This document shows positions 23,306-32,116 of a stretch of 32,457 bases of DNA, piece after piece (positions within the stretch are counted from its first letter, which is position 1; each line of letters begins with the position of its first letter). Source of the stretch: 2-02-FULL-66-14 sp964651335 (lineage in GTDB: Bacteria > Pseudomonadota > Gammaproteobacteria > Burkholderiales > SG8-39); assembly GCA_964651335.1 (NCBI GenBank), contig CAZYVT010000044.1:1-32457 (forward strand). The letters are read 5' to 3'. The position numbers and the translations under genes were made by a program. The notes beneath the pieces were generated by a model. It had not been told where the DNA came from and searched no databases. It was given only the letters and a program-made list of their open reading frames with translations.

Positions 23306-23962
23306 CTACACGCTCTCCGCCGGATGCTCGCCGCGCGGATACTTGGATTCGTCCAGAACATCGTAGAGCGTTTTCCACGCGAACAGGGTGATCAAGTACG
23401 GCCAGGGCGATCCGATGACCGCGGACGCAATTCCGCCAGTGAGAGTGGTGAGCGCGAGCACCGTGGTTTCGGCCGAGTTGTAGCCGAGATTGGTCGGCAA
23501 GTTGGCGCCGAACCGGATGGTGATGCGCCGGTCGATGAGATCGAACAGCCACCACTGTGCTGCGGCCGCGAATCCCCAACCCAGTTCGCTGAACACGATT
23601 TGCGTCGGCGCAGCGAACTCCTGGTCCTTCACGTTCACGAGCATGAAGGAGAAATAGCCCATCACCGCGAGGACGAACAGGTACGCCTTCATCCCGCCCG
23701 GCGCCGCATCGGCGCCATCGCCCACGGTGACCTGGTACGAGGGCCGTTGCGGATGCGGCGGCCGAGTCAACAGGCGAGCCAGTGTGCGGCCGCGTCCCGG
23801 TCCCGCCTCGTGCAGGCGCGCGAGGCCGCAGAGCGTGAGTAACCTGTAGAAGTAGTTGATGAAAAGCCCGTACACGAAAATGCGCGGGCTCTCGCCGGTC
23901 GCCCTCATCACCGCAAGCATGAGGACGACCGACGCGAGGTGCGTCAGCAGCACCCGGCCCAT
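23306..23962 (-). CDS. Integral membrane protein of unknown function
   Basis: 218 residues from ATG 23960-23962. Hydrophobic segments are visible at about residues 5-20, 28-48, 91-110, 124-145 and 165-190, with a polar, Arg- and Pro-rich loop near 52-88. Landmarks are YGLFINYFYRLLTLCGLARL, VMGYFSFMLVNVKD and WWLFDLIDRRITIRFGANLP. I recall similar sequences only as uncharacterised membrane proteins; DUF6498 is one possible label, not verified. The gene starts 17 bp after the trpB2 stop on the same strand, so it is likely the distal gene of the mfd-serB-trpB2 run. No transport motif or catalytic residue stands out. Confidence 0.8.
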   Translation of the reverse strand: MGRVLLTHLASVVLMLAVMRATGESPRIFVYGLFINYFYRLLTLCGLARLHEAGPGRGRTLARLLTRPPHPQRPSYQVTVGDGADAAPGGMKAYLFVLAVMGYFSFMLVNVKDQEFAAPTQIVFSELGWGFAAAAQWWLFDLIDRRITIRFGANLPTNLGYNSAETTVLALTTLTGGIASAVIGSPWPYLITLFAWKTLYDVLDESKYPRGEHPAESV

Positions 23963-23979
23963 GCCGGGGCTTTACAGCG

Positions 23980-25344
23980 TCAGGCGGTGACGGACGGCAA
24001 CCCCGCAAGCGCCATGGCGAGTTCCGCCTCGTCGTACTGCTGGTCGACGAGCTTGCCGGAGAAGTAATCGGTGTACGCCTGCATGTCGAAGTGGCCGTGG
24101 CCGCAGAGGTTGAACAGGATCACTTTCGATTTGCCTTCGGTCTTGCAGCGCAGCGCCTCGTCGATGGCGCCTTTCACTGCATGGTTCGCCTCCGGCGCCG
24201 GCACGATGCCTTCTGCGCGCGCAAAGCGCACGCCCGCCTCGAATACCTCGGACTGGGTGTAGGCCTTCGACACGATCAAGCCCAGTTCCTGGCAGTGCGA
24301 TACGAGCGGCCCCATGCCGTGATACCGGAGGCCGCCGGCATGGAACGGCGGCGGCGTGAACGTGGACCCGAGGGTGTGCATTTTTACCAGTGGGGTCAGG
24401 TGCCCGGTGTCGCCGAAATCGTAGGCGTATTTACCGCGGGTCAGCGAAGGGCAGGCTGACGGCTCGATCGCGACGGCGCGCACTTTCTTTCCGCCGCGCA
24501 ACTGCGCGCCGATGAAGGGGAACGCAATGCCGGCGAAGTTCGAGCCGCCGCCGGTGCAGCCGACGATGATGTCAGGGTAGTCGCCCGCCATCTCCATCTG
24601 CGCCATCGCTTCCTGCCCGACCACGGTCTGGTGCATGAGCACGTGGTTGAGCACCGAGCCGAGCGCGTACTTGGTGTCGTCGTGGGTCGCCGCGACCTCG
24701 ACCGCTTCTGAAATAGCGATGCCGAGGCTCCCCGGATGATCGGCGCGCTGAGCGAGGATCGCCTTGCCGGATTGCGTCTCGCTGGAGGGCGAGGGGACGC
24801 ACTTCGCGCCGTAGGTTTCCATCATCGCGCGGCGGTAGGGTTTCTGGTTGTACGAAATGCGCACCATGAACACCTTGATCTCGATGCCGAAGAGCGCGCC
24901 GGCGAAGGCGAGCGCCGAGCCCCACTGGCCGGCGCCGGTCTCGGTCGCGATCTTCTTGACGCCGGCTTCCCTGTTGTAGAACGCTTGCGCCACCGCGGTG
25001 TTCGGCTTGTGGCTGCCGACCGGCGAGACGCCCTCGTACTTGTAGTAGATCTTGGCCGGCGTCTGCAGCGCCTTCTCGAGCCGCCGGGCGCGGAAAAGCG
25101 GCGTCGGCCGCCACTGCTTGTAGATCTCGCGCACCGGCTCGGGGATGTCGATCTCGCGCTCGGCCGAAACCTCCTGCAGGATCAGCGCCATGGGGAAGAG
25201 CGGGGCGAGATCGTCCGGTCCGACCGGTTTTTTCGTTCCGGGGTGCAGCACCGGGGGCGGGGGCGAAGGCAAGTCCGCCATGATGTTGTACCAGCGCTTC
25301 GGGATGCGGGTTTCGTCGAGGACGTATTTCACGGTGTCGGTCAT
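23980..25344 (-). CDS. trpB2: TrpB2-type tryptophan synthase beta chain-like PLP enzyme
   Basis: 454 residues from ATG 25342-25344, with a strong AAGGAGGA site (25351-25358 on the complement). The length, the N-terminal extension (MTDTVKYVLDETRIPKRWYN) and the start of the catalytic region (WRPTPLFRARRLEKAL) are those of the long TrpB2 subfamily, not of TrpB1. PLP-binding Lys113 lies in PVGSHKPNTA, the catalytic Glu135 in IATETGAGQWG, and the phosphate-binding loop in GCTGGGSNFAG (about 262-272). TrpB2 enzymes make tryptophan from indole and serine, and some act on phosphoserine; they usually function without TrpA, and no trpA is seen here. The neighbouring serB, which makes serine, fits a serine-using enzyme. 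Confidence 0.95.
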   Translation of the reverse strand: MTDTVKYVLDETRIPKRWYNIMADLPSPPPPVLHPGTKKPVGPDDLAPLFPMALILQEVSAEREIDIPEPVREIYKQWRPTPLFRARRLEKALQTPAKIYYKYEGVSPVGSHKPNTAVAQAFYNREAGVKKIATETGAGQWGSALAFAGALFGIEIKVFMVRISYNQKPYRRAMMETYGAKCVPSPSSETQSGKAILAQRADHPGSLGIAISEAVEVAATHDDTKYALGSVLNHVLMHQTVVGQEAMAQMEMAGDYPDIIVGCTGGGSNFAGIAFPFIGAQLRGGKKVRAVAIEPSACPSLTRGKYAYDFGDTGHLTPLVKMHTLGSTFTPPPFHAGGLRYHGMGPLVSHCQELGLIVSKAYTQSEVFEAGVRFARAEGIVPAPEANHAVKGAIDEALRCKTEGKSKVILFNLCGHGHFDMQAYTDYFSGKLVDQQYDEAELAMALAGLPSVTA

Positions 25345-25376
25345 GGGATCTCCTCCTTGGGGACGGTAATCCTAGC

Positions 25377-26207
25377 CTAAAGGAACAGGTTCAGCACCCC
25401 GTCCAGTTGAGCATGGTCAAGGGCGTGGGTGGCGTGCTCCCGCACCACCGGCTTCGCGCGGTAGGCGACCGAGACTCCGGCGACCGACATCATGGGGATG
25501 TCGTTGGCGCCGTCGCCGATCGCGACCGTCTGCTCGCGCGAGGTGCCGAGCGTTTCGATCTGGGCGCCCAGCGTCGCGGCCTTGGCATCGCCGTCGACAA
25601 TGCCTCCCAGAACACGGCCAGTGAGGCGACCGTTGTCGATCTCCAGGACGTTGGAAAGCACTTCATCGATGCCGAGGCGCTGCTTCAGCCACGCGGTGAA
25701 AAAGTTGAACCCGCCGGAAACGAGCAGCGTGCGGATGCCGTTGTCCTGGCAGCGCCTGATCAGGGTTTCCGCGCCCGGGGACAGGTGCATGCGCTCCTCG
25801 CAGATGCGCTCGAGCGCGGTTTCCTCCAGCCCGGCAAGCAGGGCGACGCGGCGGCGCAACGACTCGGGATAGTCGACCTCGCCGTGCATCGCCTGTGCGG
25901 TGAGGGCGGCGATCTGTTGCTTGATGCCGAGCACATCGCCCATCTCGTCGATGCTTTCGATCGTCACCAGCGTCGAGTCCATGTCGATCGCGAGCAGCCG
26001 CAGGTCGGCGAGCCTGCGCTCGTCCGGTACCCAGGCGAAGTCCAGTTGCCGCTGCGCGCACCAAGGCTCCACCGCCGGCGCTTCCCGCACTCCAGTCAGC
26101 CGCCAGGCGCCGCGGCCCAGCGTGACGATATGGTTTGCGCCGCTGAGCGCGGCGAGCTCGCCCAGCGAGTCGGGCCTGAGATCGGCTCCCTGGATGACCA
26201 GATTCAT
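25377..26207 (-). CDS. serB: Phosphoserine phosphatase
   Basis: 276 residues from ATG 26205-26207. An N-terminal ACT-like region (about 1-65) precedes the HAD phosphatase. Motif I is LLAIDMDSTL with nucleophile Asp75 and acid/base Asp77, motif II is TLLVSGGFNFF, and motif III/IV appears as GDGANDIPMM. The Glu and Met of the cap (SIDEMGDVLGIK, EERMHLSPGA) match the substrate-binding cap of SerB. It hydrolyses phosphoserine to serine in the final step of serine synthesis, in the cytoplasm. It begins 4 bp after the mfd stop and ends 32 bp before trpB2, so mfd, serB and trpB2 appear to be one transcription unit. Confidence 0.97.
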   Translation of the reverse strand: MNLVIQGADLRPDSLGELAALSGANHIVTLGRGAWRLTGVREAPAVEPWCAQRQLDFAWVPDERRLADLRLLAIDMDSTLVTIESIDEMGDVLGIKQQIAALTAQAMHGEVDYPESLRRRVALLAGLEETALERICEERMHLSPGAETLIRRCQDNGIRTLLVSGGFNFFTAWLKQRLGIDEVLSNVLEIDNGRLTGRVLGGIVDGDAKAATLGAQIETLGTSREQTVAIGDGANDIPMMSVAGVSVAYRAKPVVREHATHALDHAQLDGVLNLFL

Positions 26208-26211
26208 GCGC

Positions 26212-29200
26212 TCAAGCGGCGAGTTCGCCGAGGAGGTTCTTCACCGCCTGGACGCGCTCCGGCCATCCGGGGAGCTTCGCCTCCATGCGCAGCCGGTGCT
26301 TGCCCGTGAGCCGCAGGCTGCGGCGCCGCTGCACGAGGTCGATGATCTTCCTGCCGTCCAGCGGCGGGTGTTCCTGAAACTGGAGCTGGACCGCCTCGTG
26401 CGTGGCGTCGATGCGCGCGACGCCGATCGGCTTCGCCAGGATGCGCAGCAGGTGCGAGTCGAGGAGGACGCGTGCCGCCTCGGGCAGCTCGCCGAACCGG
26501 TCCACCAGCTCCTCGCGCATCGCGTCGAGCTCGGCGCGCGACTCGCAGCTGGCAAGGCGCTTGTAGAGCGCAAGGCGTTCGTGCACGTCGCTGCAATAGC
26601 TCTCCGGAAGCAGGGCGGGAGTGTGCAGATTGACTTCGGTCGAAACATCGATCGGCTGGTCGAGGTCGATCGCTTTTCCGGCCTTCAGCGCCCGCACCGC
26701 GCGCTCGAGCATGCGCGTATAGAGGTCGAAGCCGATCTCCTGGATCTCGCCCGATTGCGACTCGCCGAGCACTTCGCCCGCGCCGCGGATCTCCAGGTCG
26801 TGCATCGCGAGATAAAAGCCCGAGCCCAGCTCCTGCATCATCTGGATCGCCTCGAGCCGTTTCTTCGCCTGCGCGCCGATCGCGTCCTCGGGAGGCGTGA
26901 GCAGGTAGGCGTAGGCCTGGTGGTGCGATCGCCCGACGCGCCCGCGGAGCTGGTGCAGCTGCGCCAGGCCGAACTTGTCGGCGCGGTGGATGACCATGGT
27001 GTTGGCGGTCGGGATGTCGATCCCGGTCTCGATGATCGTCGAGCAGACGAGCACGTTGAAGCGCTGCGCGTAGAAGTCGCGCATGACGCGCTCCAGTTCC
27101 CGTTCCCGCATCTGGCCGTGGGCGACCGCGAGCCGCGCCTCCGGAACGAGCCGGGACAGCCGGTCGTACATATGCTCGATCGTGTCCACCTCGTTGTGCA
27201 GGAAGTACACCTGCCCGCCGCGCCGCAGCTCGCGCAGCAGCGCCTCGCGGATCAATCCTTCGGAGAAAGCGGCGACGAACGTCTTGATCGCGAGCCGCCT
27301 CTGCGGCGCGGTGGCGATCACCGAGAAATCACGCAGTCCCTCCAGGGACATCGCGAGGGTGCGCGGAATCGGCGTCGCGGTGAGGGTGAGCACGTCCACT
27401 TCGGCGCGCAGGGCCTTGAGCGCTTCCTTCTGGCGCACGCCGAAGCGGTGCTCCTCGTCGATGATGACCAGGCCCAGGCGCGCGAACTTCACGTCGCGCG
27501 AAAGCAGCTTGTGAGTGCCGATCGCGATGTCGATGCGACCCTCGGCGAGGTCCTTCACGGTCTGCGCCTGCTGCTTGCCGGTCTTGAAGCGCGAGAGCTC
27601 GGCGATCCGCACCGGCCAGTCGGCGAAGCGGTCGGCAAAGCTGTGGAAATGCTGCTCGGCGAGCAGCGTCGTCGGGCAAAGGAGCGCCGCCTGCCTGCCG
27701 CCGGCGACCGCCACGTAGGCGGCGCGCAGCGCGACTTCGGTCTTGCCGAAACCGACGTCGCCGCAGATCAGCCGGTCCATCGGCTTGCCCGAGGACATGT
27801 CGCGAACGACCGACTCGATCGCCGCCGCCTGATCGGGCGTTTCCTCGAAGCCGAACCCGTCGGCGAACGCTTCGAGGTCGTGCTGCCGGACCTCGAACGC
27901 AAATCCCTCCCGCGCCGCGCGCTTGGCGTACAGCGCGAGCAGCTCGGCAGCGGTGTCGCGCACCTGTTTTGCGGCCCTCGCCTTCGCCTTGTCCCACTGG
28001 CCGCTGCCAAGACGGTGCAACGGCGCGGCTTCCGCCTGCGCGCCCGAGTAGCGCGAGATCACCGCCAGCTGCGACACCGGCACGTACAGCTTGTCGGCGC
28101 CTTCGTACTCCAGAAGCAGAAACTCGGTCACGCCCGCGCCGAGGTCGAGGGTCGCGAGGCCCTGGTAGCGGCCGATGCCGTGCTGGACGTGCACCACCGG
28201 ATCGCCGATCTTGAGCTCGGAGAGGTCGCGCAGCATCGCTTCCACCGAGCTGCGTTTCTCCGCGCCGCGCTCCCTGCGCCGCACCGTGCCGGCGTAGAGC
28301 TCGGCTTCGGTGACCACGCACCAGCCTTCCGCGGTCACCGCAAAGCCGTTGGCGAGCGGCGAAACGGCGAGATGGAACCGCTCGGCCGAGCGCAAGAACG
28401 CCTCGAAGCTCGCGCAGGGCGCAGGATGCAGCCCGTACTCGCCGAAATAGGCGTTCATCGTCTCGCGCCGTCCGGGAGATTCCGCCGCAACGAGCACGCG
28501 CAGCCCCGAGCCCTGTGCGAACGCCTTCAGCGCCGAGAGCGGATCCTGCGCGCGGCGGTCGACCGCCAGGGGCGGCAGCGGGTTCGCCGCCAGCGGCTCA
28601 CGCTCTGCATCCTCGCCGGGCGGGCCCGCGGCAACGTCCACACGCGCGAATTCCCTGGCGCGCACGTAGAACTCTTCGGCGGTGACGAACAGCTCCGCGG
28701 CAGAGAGCAGCGGCCGATCCGGATTGCCCTTGAGCAGCGTGTAGCGGGAGCCGGCGTCGCGCCAGAACGCGTCGATCGCTGCGGCGACATCCAGGTGCAG
28801 CACGAGGGTCGCGCCCGCAGGCAGATAGTCGAACAGCGTCGCCAGTGCATCGAAGAACAGCGGCAGGTAATACTCGATCCCGGGCGGCGCGATGCCGCTC
28901 GAGACATCGCGATACAGGCTCGACTTCGATGGATCGCCCTCGAAGCGCTCGCGCCAGCGGCTGCGAAACCTGCCGCGCGCCGCCTCGTCGAGCGGGAACT
29001 CCCGCGCGGGAAGCAGCCGGATCTGCTTCGCCGCGTAGAGCGTCCGCTGCGTATCGACGTCGAACGTGCGGATGGTGTCGATCACGTCGTCGTCGAGATC
29101 GAGCCGGTAAGGGAGCGCGCTGCCCATGGGGTAGAGGTCGATCAGGCCGCCGCGCACGCAGTATTCGCCGGGGGCGACGACCTGCGTGACGTGGTCGTAA

Positions 29201-29652
29201 CCGGCGAGCGCAAGCTGGCGGCGCAGCGAATCGAGATCCAGCCGCCTGCCCTGCTCGAGCCGGAACGCGTACGCGGCGAGGAAGGACGCGGGGCAGAGAC
29301 GGTAGAGCGCCGTCTGCGCCGGCACGAGCACGACGTCGAAATCGCGCTGCTGGATGCGGTACAGCGTCGCCAGCCGTTCGGAAACCAGGTCCGCGTGCGG
29401 CGAGAATCCGTCGTAGGGCAGCGTCTCCCAGTCGGGCAGCAGGCAAACGCGCAGCTCCGGCTCGAACCAGGCGATCTCCTCGGCGAGGCGTTGTGCGTCG
29501 TGGGCGCTGGCGCTGACGACTGCAAGCGGGATTGACGCCGACGCGGGCTGCGCCGAAGGCCCGCCCCGGGCGAGCCGGGCGATGGCAAGCGCGTCCGCCG
29601 AGCCGGAGAGGCGCGTGTAGCGTTGCCTGGGGGGACGGGTGTCGCGATGCAT
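26212..29652 (-). CDS. mfd: Transcription-repair coupling factor Mfd
   Basis: 1146 residues from ATG 29650-29652; a GTG immediately upstream (29653-29655) is equally possible. Order: UvrB-like N-terminus (residues 1-450, no Walker motifs), RNA polymerase-interacting CarD-like domain (IGDPVVHVQHGIGRYQGLAT near 482), SF2 motor with Walker A GDVGFGKTEVAL (about 632) and DEEH box (VIIDEEHRFG, about 733), second RecA lobe (IETGIDIPTANTMVIHRADK and QLRGRVGRS), then the C-terminal TRCF domain. Mfd displaces RNA polymerase stalled at lesions and recruits UvrA. Length and domains are complete. There is no ribosome site; the candidate transcript start leaves a leader of only about 8 nt. Confidence 0.98.
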   Translation of the reverse strand: MHRDTRPPRQRYTRLSGSADALAIARLARGGPSAQPASASIPLAVVSASAHDAQRLAEEIAWFEPELRVCLLPDWETLPYDGFSPHADLVSERLATLYRIQQRDFDVVLVPAQTALYRLCPASFLAAYAFRLEQGRRLDLDSLRRQLALAGYDHVTQVVAPGEYCVRGGLIDLYPMGSALPYRLDLDDDVIDTIRTFDVDTQRTLYAAKQIRLLPAREFPLDEAARGRFRSRWRERFEGDPSKSSLYRDVSSGIAPPGIEYYLPLFFDALATLFDYLPAGATLVLHLDVAAAIDAFWRDAGSRYTLLKGNPDRPLLSAAELFVTAEEFYVRAREFARVDVAAGPPGEDAEREPLAANPLPPLAVDRRAQDPLSALKAFAQGSGLRVLVAAESPGRRETMNAYFGEYGLHPAPCASFEAFLRSAERFHLAVSPLANGFAVTAEGWCVVTEAELYAGTVRRRERGAEKRSSVEAMLRDLSELKIGDPVVHVQHGIGRYQGLATLDLGAGVTEFLLLEYEGADKLYVPVSQLAVISRYSGAQAEAAPLHRLGSGQWDKAKARAAKQVRDTAAELLALYAKRAAREGFAFEVRQHDLEAFADGFGFEETPDQAAAIESVVRDMSSGKPMDRLICGDVGFGKTEVALRAAYVAVAGGRQAALLCPTTLLAEQHFHSFADRFADWPVRIAELSRFKTGKQQAQTVKDLAEGRIDIAIGTHKLLSRDVKFARLGLVIIDEEHRFGVRQKEALKALRAEVDVLTLTATPIPRTLAMSLEGLRDFSVIATAPQRRLAIKTFVAAFSEGLIREALLRELRRGGQVYFLHNEVDTIEHMYDRLSRLVPEARLAVAHGQMRERELERVMRDFYAQRFNVLVCSTIIETGIDIPTANTMVIHRADKFGLAQLHQLRGRVGRSHHQAYAYLLTPPEDAIGAQAKKRLEAIQMMQELGSGFYLAMHDLEIRGAGEVLGESQSGEIQEIGFDLYTRMLERAVRALKAGKAIDLDQPIDVSTEVNLHTPALLPESYCSDVHERLALYKRLASCESRAELDAMREELVDRFGELPEAARVLLDSHLLRILAKPIGVARIDATHEAVQLQFQEHPPLDGRKIIDLVQRRRSLRLTGKHRLRMEAKLPGWPERVQAVKNLLGELAA

Positions 29653-29666
29653 CACTATGCGAAGCG

Positions 29667-29672
29667 ATTATA
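29667..29672 (-). promoter_or_regulatory. -10 box of the mfd-serB-trpB2 unit
   Basis: The complement reads TATAAT, a perfect -10 hexamer, ending 14 bp before the ATG. It overlaps the plus-strand candidate for ispD by 2 bp. No recognisable -35 element. Confidence 0.5.
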
Positions 29673-29676
29673 CAAT
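29671..29676 (+). promoter_or_regulatory. Candidate -10 box of the ispD-ispF unit
   Basis: TACAAT (five of six) lies 23 bp before the TTG start of ispD and overlaps the minus-strand TATAAT. The two promoters would compete for the same DNA. Confidence 0.4.
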
Positions 29677-29699
29677 CCTGATTTTTCTGGAAATTCGCG

Positions 29700-30398
29700 T
29701 TGACCTTATTCGCGTTGGTCCCCGCTGCTGGAAGCGGCACGCGGCTTGCGGCGGAGCGGCCCAAGCAGTACCTGCCGTTGCTCGGCAAGCCGATGCTCTG
29801 GCACGCCGTGCGCGCGATGTGCGCAGCCGGCGTGGAAAACGTGTTCGTGGTGCTGGCGAGGGCGGACGGCGAGTTCGCGCGCCACGACTGGAGCGCATTT
29901 GACGGGCGCATCGAGCCGCTGTACTGCGGCGGCGAGACGCGGCGCGACTCGGTGTATAACGGATTGATCGCGGCCTCCGCGGCGGTGGATGCCGACGACT
30001 GGATGCTGGTGCACGATGCGGCACGCCCGTGCCTGCCGCGCGCCGACCTCGAGCGCCTGGTCGCGGAGTGCTCGGAAGACCGCATCGGCGGCATACTCGC
30101 GCTTCCGGTCACCGAAACGGTGAAGCGCGTCGCCAAAGATGAAGCCGGTGCGCAGCGCGTCGCCGGCACCGAGGACCGCGCACAACTGTGGCTGGCGCAA
30201 ACTCCGCAGATGTTTCGCGCCGGCCTCCTCGCGCAGGCGCTGCGGGACGCGAAAGGCAGCGTTACCGATGAAGCGGGCGCAATCGAGGCGATGGGACTGC
30301 GTCCGCGCCTCGTGCTCGGCAGCCGCGAGAACCTGAAGGTAACTTATCCTGAGGATCTCGTCATCGCAGAGGCGATCCTGAGGGCACGATGCGAATAG
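29700..30398 (+). CDS. ispD: 2-C-methyl-D-erythritol 4-phosphate cytidylyltransferase
   Basis: 232 residues from TTG 29700; no ATG or GTG gives an intact N-terminus. The start is PAAGSGTRLAAERPKQYLPL, the nucleotide-binding loop with Arg15 and Lys22, followed by GGETRRDSVYNGL, VHDAARPCLP and the C-terminal ENLKVTYPEDLVIAEAIL. IspD transfers CMP from CTP to MEP in the non-mevalonate isoprenoid pathway, in the cytoplasm. It overlaps ispF by 10 bp, the usual arrangement in betaproteobacteria. It is divergent from mfd, again as in that class. Confidence 0.97.
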   Translation: MTLFALVPAAGSGTRLAAERPKQYLPLLGKPMLWHAVRAMCAAGVENVFVVLARADGEFARHDWSAFDGRIEPLYCGGETRRDSVYNGLIAASAAVDADDWMLVHDAARPCLPRADLERLVAECSEDRIGGILALPVTETVKRVAKDEAGAQRVAGTEDRAQLWLAQTPQMFRAGLLAQALRDAKGSVTDEAGAIEAMGLRPRLVLGSRENLKVTYPEDLVIAEAILRARCE

Positions 30399-30850
30399 GA
30401 CAGGGATTTGACGTGCATGCGCTGGTGCCGGGCCGCCGGCTCGTCATCGGCGGCGTGACGATTCCTCATGCAAAGGGGCTCGACGGGCATTCCGACGCCG
30501 ACGTGCTGCTGCACGCGATCTGCGATGCACTGCTCGGCGCGGCCGCGCTCGGCGACCTCGGCCGCCACTTTCCGGAGAGCGACGCAAGGTACAAGGATGC
30601 CGACAGCCGCGCGCTGCTGCGCGCCGTGCGCGAACTGACGAAGCAGTTCCGGATCGTGAACGTGGACGCCACGATCATCGCCCAGGCCCCGCGGATGGCC
30701 CCGCATATCCCGGCGATGGTGCACAACGTTGCCGCGGACCTGGGGCTCTCCACGGACGCCGTGAACGTCAAGGCCACCACGCCCGAAGGGCTCGGATCCA
30801 CCGGCCGCGGCGAAGGGATCGCCGCGCAGGCCGTGGTGCTCATCGAATAA
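30389..30850 (+). CDS. ispF: 2-C-methyl-D-erythritol 2,4-cyclodiphosphate synthase
   Basis: 153 residues from ATG 30389. Metal-binding Asp8 and His10 lie in GFDVHALVPG. The substrate loop HSDADVLLHAICDALLGAAALGD and the C-terminal ATTPEGLGSTGRGEG with its base-binding turn are complete. IspF cyclises CDP-ME 2-phosphate to MEcPP, releasing CMP; it acts as a trimer in the cytoplasm. It overlaps ispD at its 5' end and shares one base with the next start (TAATG), so translation is coupled through the unit. Confidence 0.98.
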   Translation: MRIGQGFDVHALVPGRRLVIGGVTIPHAKGLDGHSDADVLLHAICDALLGAAALGDLGRHFPESDARYKDADSRALLRAVRELTKQFRIVNVDATIIAQAPRMAPHIPAMVHNVAADLGLSTDAVNVKATTPEGLGSTGRGEGIAAQAVVLIE

Positions 30851-31467
30851 TGTATTCGCCCAGCTACAACCGGATCGAGGACCGCGCCGAGCTGCTCGCG
30901 TTCATGCGCGCGAACAATTTCGCGCTCCTGGTGACGGGCACGGGCGGGACCCTTCACACGTCGCACCTGCCGGCGATGATTAAAGAGCAAGGTCGGCAAT
31001 TCATTCTGGACATGCACATGGCGAAGAACAATCCTCAATGGCGCGAGTTCTTCGATGAGGAAGTCCTGGTGGTGTTTTTCGGCCCGCATGCCTATGTCAC
31101 CCCGCGCTGGTACGAGGAACAGGAGCGTGTGCCGACATGGAATTACGCCGCCGTGCACGCCTATGGCATTCCCAGGCTTATCGAAGAACGGACGGCGAAG
31201 CACGCCGCGCAAAGAAGGCTGATCGCCGAGCTCGACCCGCAGTGGTTGCCGAAGTTCGACGCATTGCGCGACGAGTATGTGAACAGCATGCTCGAAGGTA
31301 TCGTGAACTTCGAGATACCCGTCACGCGCCTTGACACGCGCTGGAAGCTGTCGCAAAACCGCGGCCGGCGCGAGCAGGGGCTGATCGCGGCGGAACTGGA
31401 GAAGTCCGCAGACAGCGCCGGGCGCTCGCTTGCCGCGCTCACGCGCCGGCACCTCGCGGACGAATAG
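30850..31467 (+). CDS. FMN-binding PaiB-type protein
   Basis: 205 residues from ATG 30850. The chain opens MYSPSYNRIEDRAELLAFMR, then NNFALLVTG, THTSHLPAMI-like sequence, HMAKNNPQWREF and VFFGPHAYVTPRWY, all typical of the PaiB family of flavin-reductase-like split barrels, and WNYAAVHAYG follows. The C-terminal half has GIVNFEIPVTRLDTRWKLSQ and a charged helix. Bacillus PaiB is a putative transcriptional regulator of sporulation and degradative enzymes; in other bacteria the role is not settled and DNA binding is unproved. It is coupled to ispF by TAATG, and thpR follows 21 bp later. An unusual companion of isoprenoid genes, most likely carried along by operon context. Confidence 0.93.
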   Translation: MYSPSYNRIEDRAELLAFMRANNFALLVTGTGGTLHTSHLPAMIKEQGRQFILDMHMAKNNPQWREFFDEEVLVVFFGPHAYVTPRWYEEQERVPTWNYAAVHAYGIPRLIEERTAKHAAQRRLIAELDPQWLPKFDALRDEYVNSMLEGIVNFEIPVTRLDTRWKLSQNRGRREQGLIAAELEKSADSAGRSLAALTRRHLADE

Positions 31468-31488
31468 GAACTCCCCGGAGGCGCCCGA

Positions 31489-32004
31489 ATGCGGCTATTC
31501 TTTGCGCTCTGGCCGCCGAGGGAAACGGCGGTCGTACTCGCGGCGTGGGCCGGGCGGGCGCAGCGCGAGGTCGGCGGGAACGTTGCGCGAGCCGAGACGA
31601 TCCACCTCACCCTCGCGTTTCTCGGTGACGTTCCCGGGGCGCGCACGGCAGCCGCCTTCCGGGCGGCGCGCGGGGTGCGGGGCGAGCCGCACACCCTGCC
31701 GATCGAGGAGGCACGGTTGTGGCCGCACCACCACATCGTGTGGGTAGGGCCGAGTGAAACGCCGGCGGCGCTGGCCGCACTCGCAGAGTCGCTGCGCGCG
31801 GAACTGGTGAGCGGAGGGTTCACCCTCGAGCGCCGGCCTTTTGCGGCTCATGTCACGCTCATCCGCAAGGCCCGTGCGACCGGCACACTGCCCCCGCTTC
31901 CGAAAGTCGACTGGCCGGTGAACGAAGTGGCGCTCGTCCGCTCTACGCTCACGGCGCAAGGCCCGGACTACGAGGTCATCGAGCGCATTGCGCTCCGGAG
32001 CTAA
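31489..32004 (+). CDS. thpR: RNA 2',3'-cyclic phosphodiesterase
   Basis: 171 residues from ATG 31489, with GGAGG 10 nt upstream. Two HxTx motifs are present: His39-Leu-Thr41 in IHLTLAFLG and His121-Val-Thr123 in AAHVTLIRKA, the catalytic pair of the 2H phosphoesterase superfamily. The opening MRLFFALWPP is that of the ThpR/LigT group. These enzymes open 2',3'-cyclic phosphates to 2'-phosphates and can ligate tRNA halves in vitro; the physiological role is unclear. Last gene of the ispD unit. Confidence 0.95.
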   Translation: MRLFFALWPPRETAVVLAAWAGRAQREVGGNVARAETIHLTLAFLGDVPGARTAAAFRAARGVRGEPHTLPIEEARLWPHHHIVWVGPSETPAALAALAESLRAELVSGGFTLERRPFAAHVTLIRKARATGTLPPLPKVDWPVNEVALVRSTLTAQGPDYEVIERIALRS

Positions 32005-32027
32005 AGCCATGGACTTCCCCGGTCAGG

Positions 32028-32040
32028 TATACTTTATTAT
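32028..32040 (+). promoter_or_regulatory. Candidate promoter of the exoprotein gene
   Basis: TATACT (32028-32033) and TATTAT (32035-32040) are alternative -10 hexamers in an AT-rich spot, the most AT-rich in the 112-bp gap after thpR. The leader to GTG 32117 would be about 70 nt and contains CCGGCCGCCGG, which could fold. No clear -35. Confidence 0.35.
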
Positions 32041-32116
32041 TAGCAATGAGGGCCCGCGGATCCGACCTATAACGGAACCGTAACCGGCCGCCGGAACGAA
32101 GCGAAAGGGGGCGCAC

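Noticed and set aside
25900..29535. 1211-codon plus-strand frame
   Set aside because: Antisense to mfd and serB; no recognisable motif.
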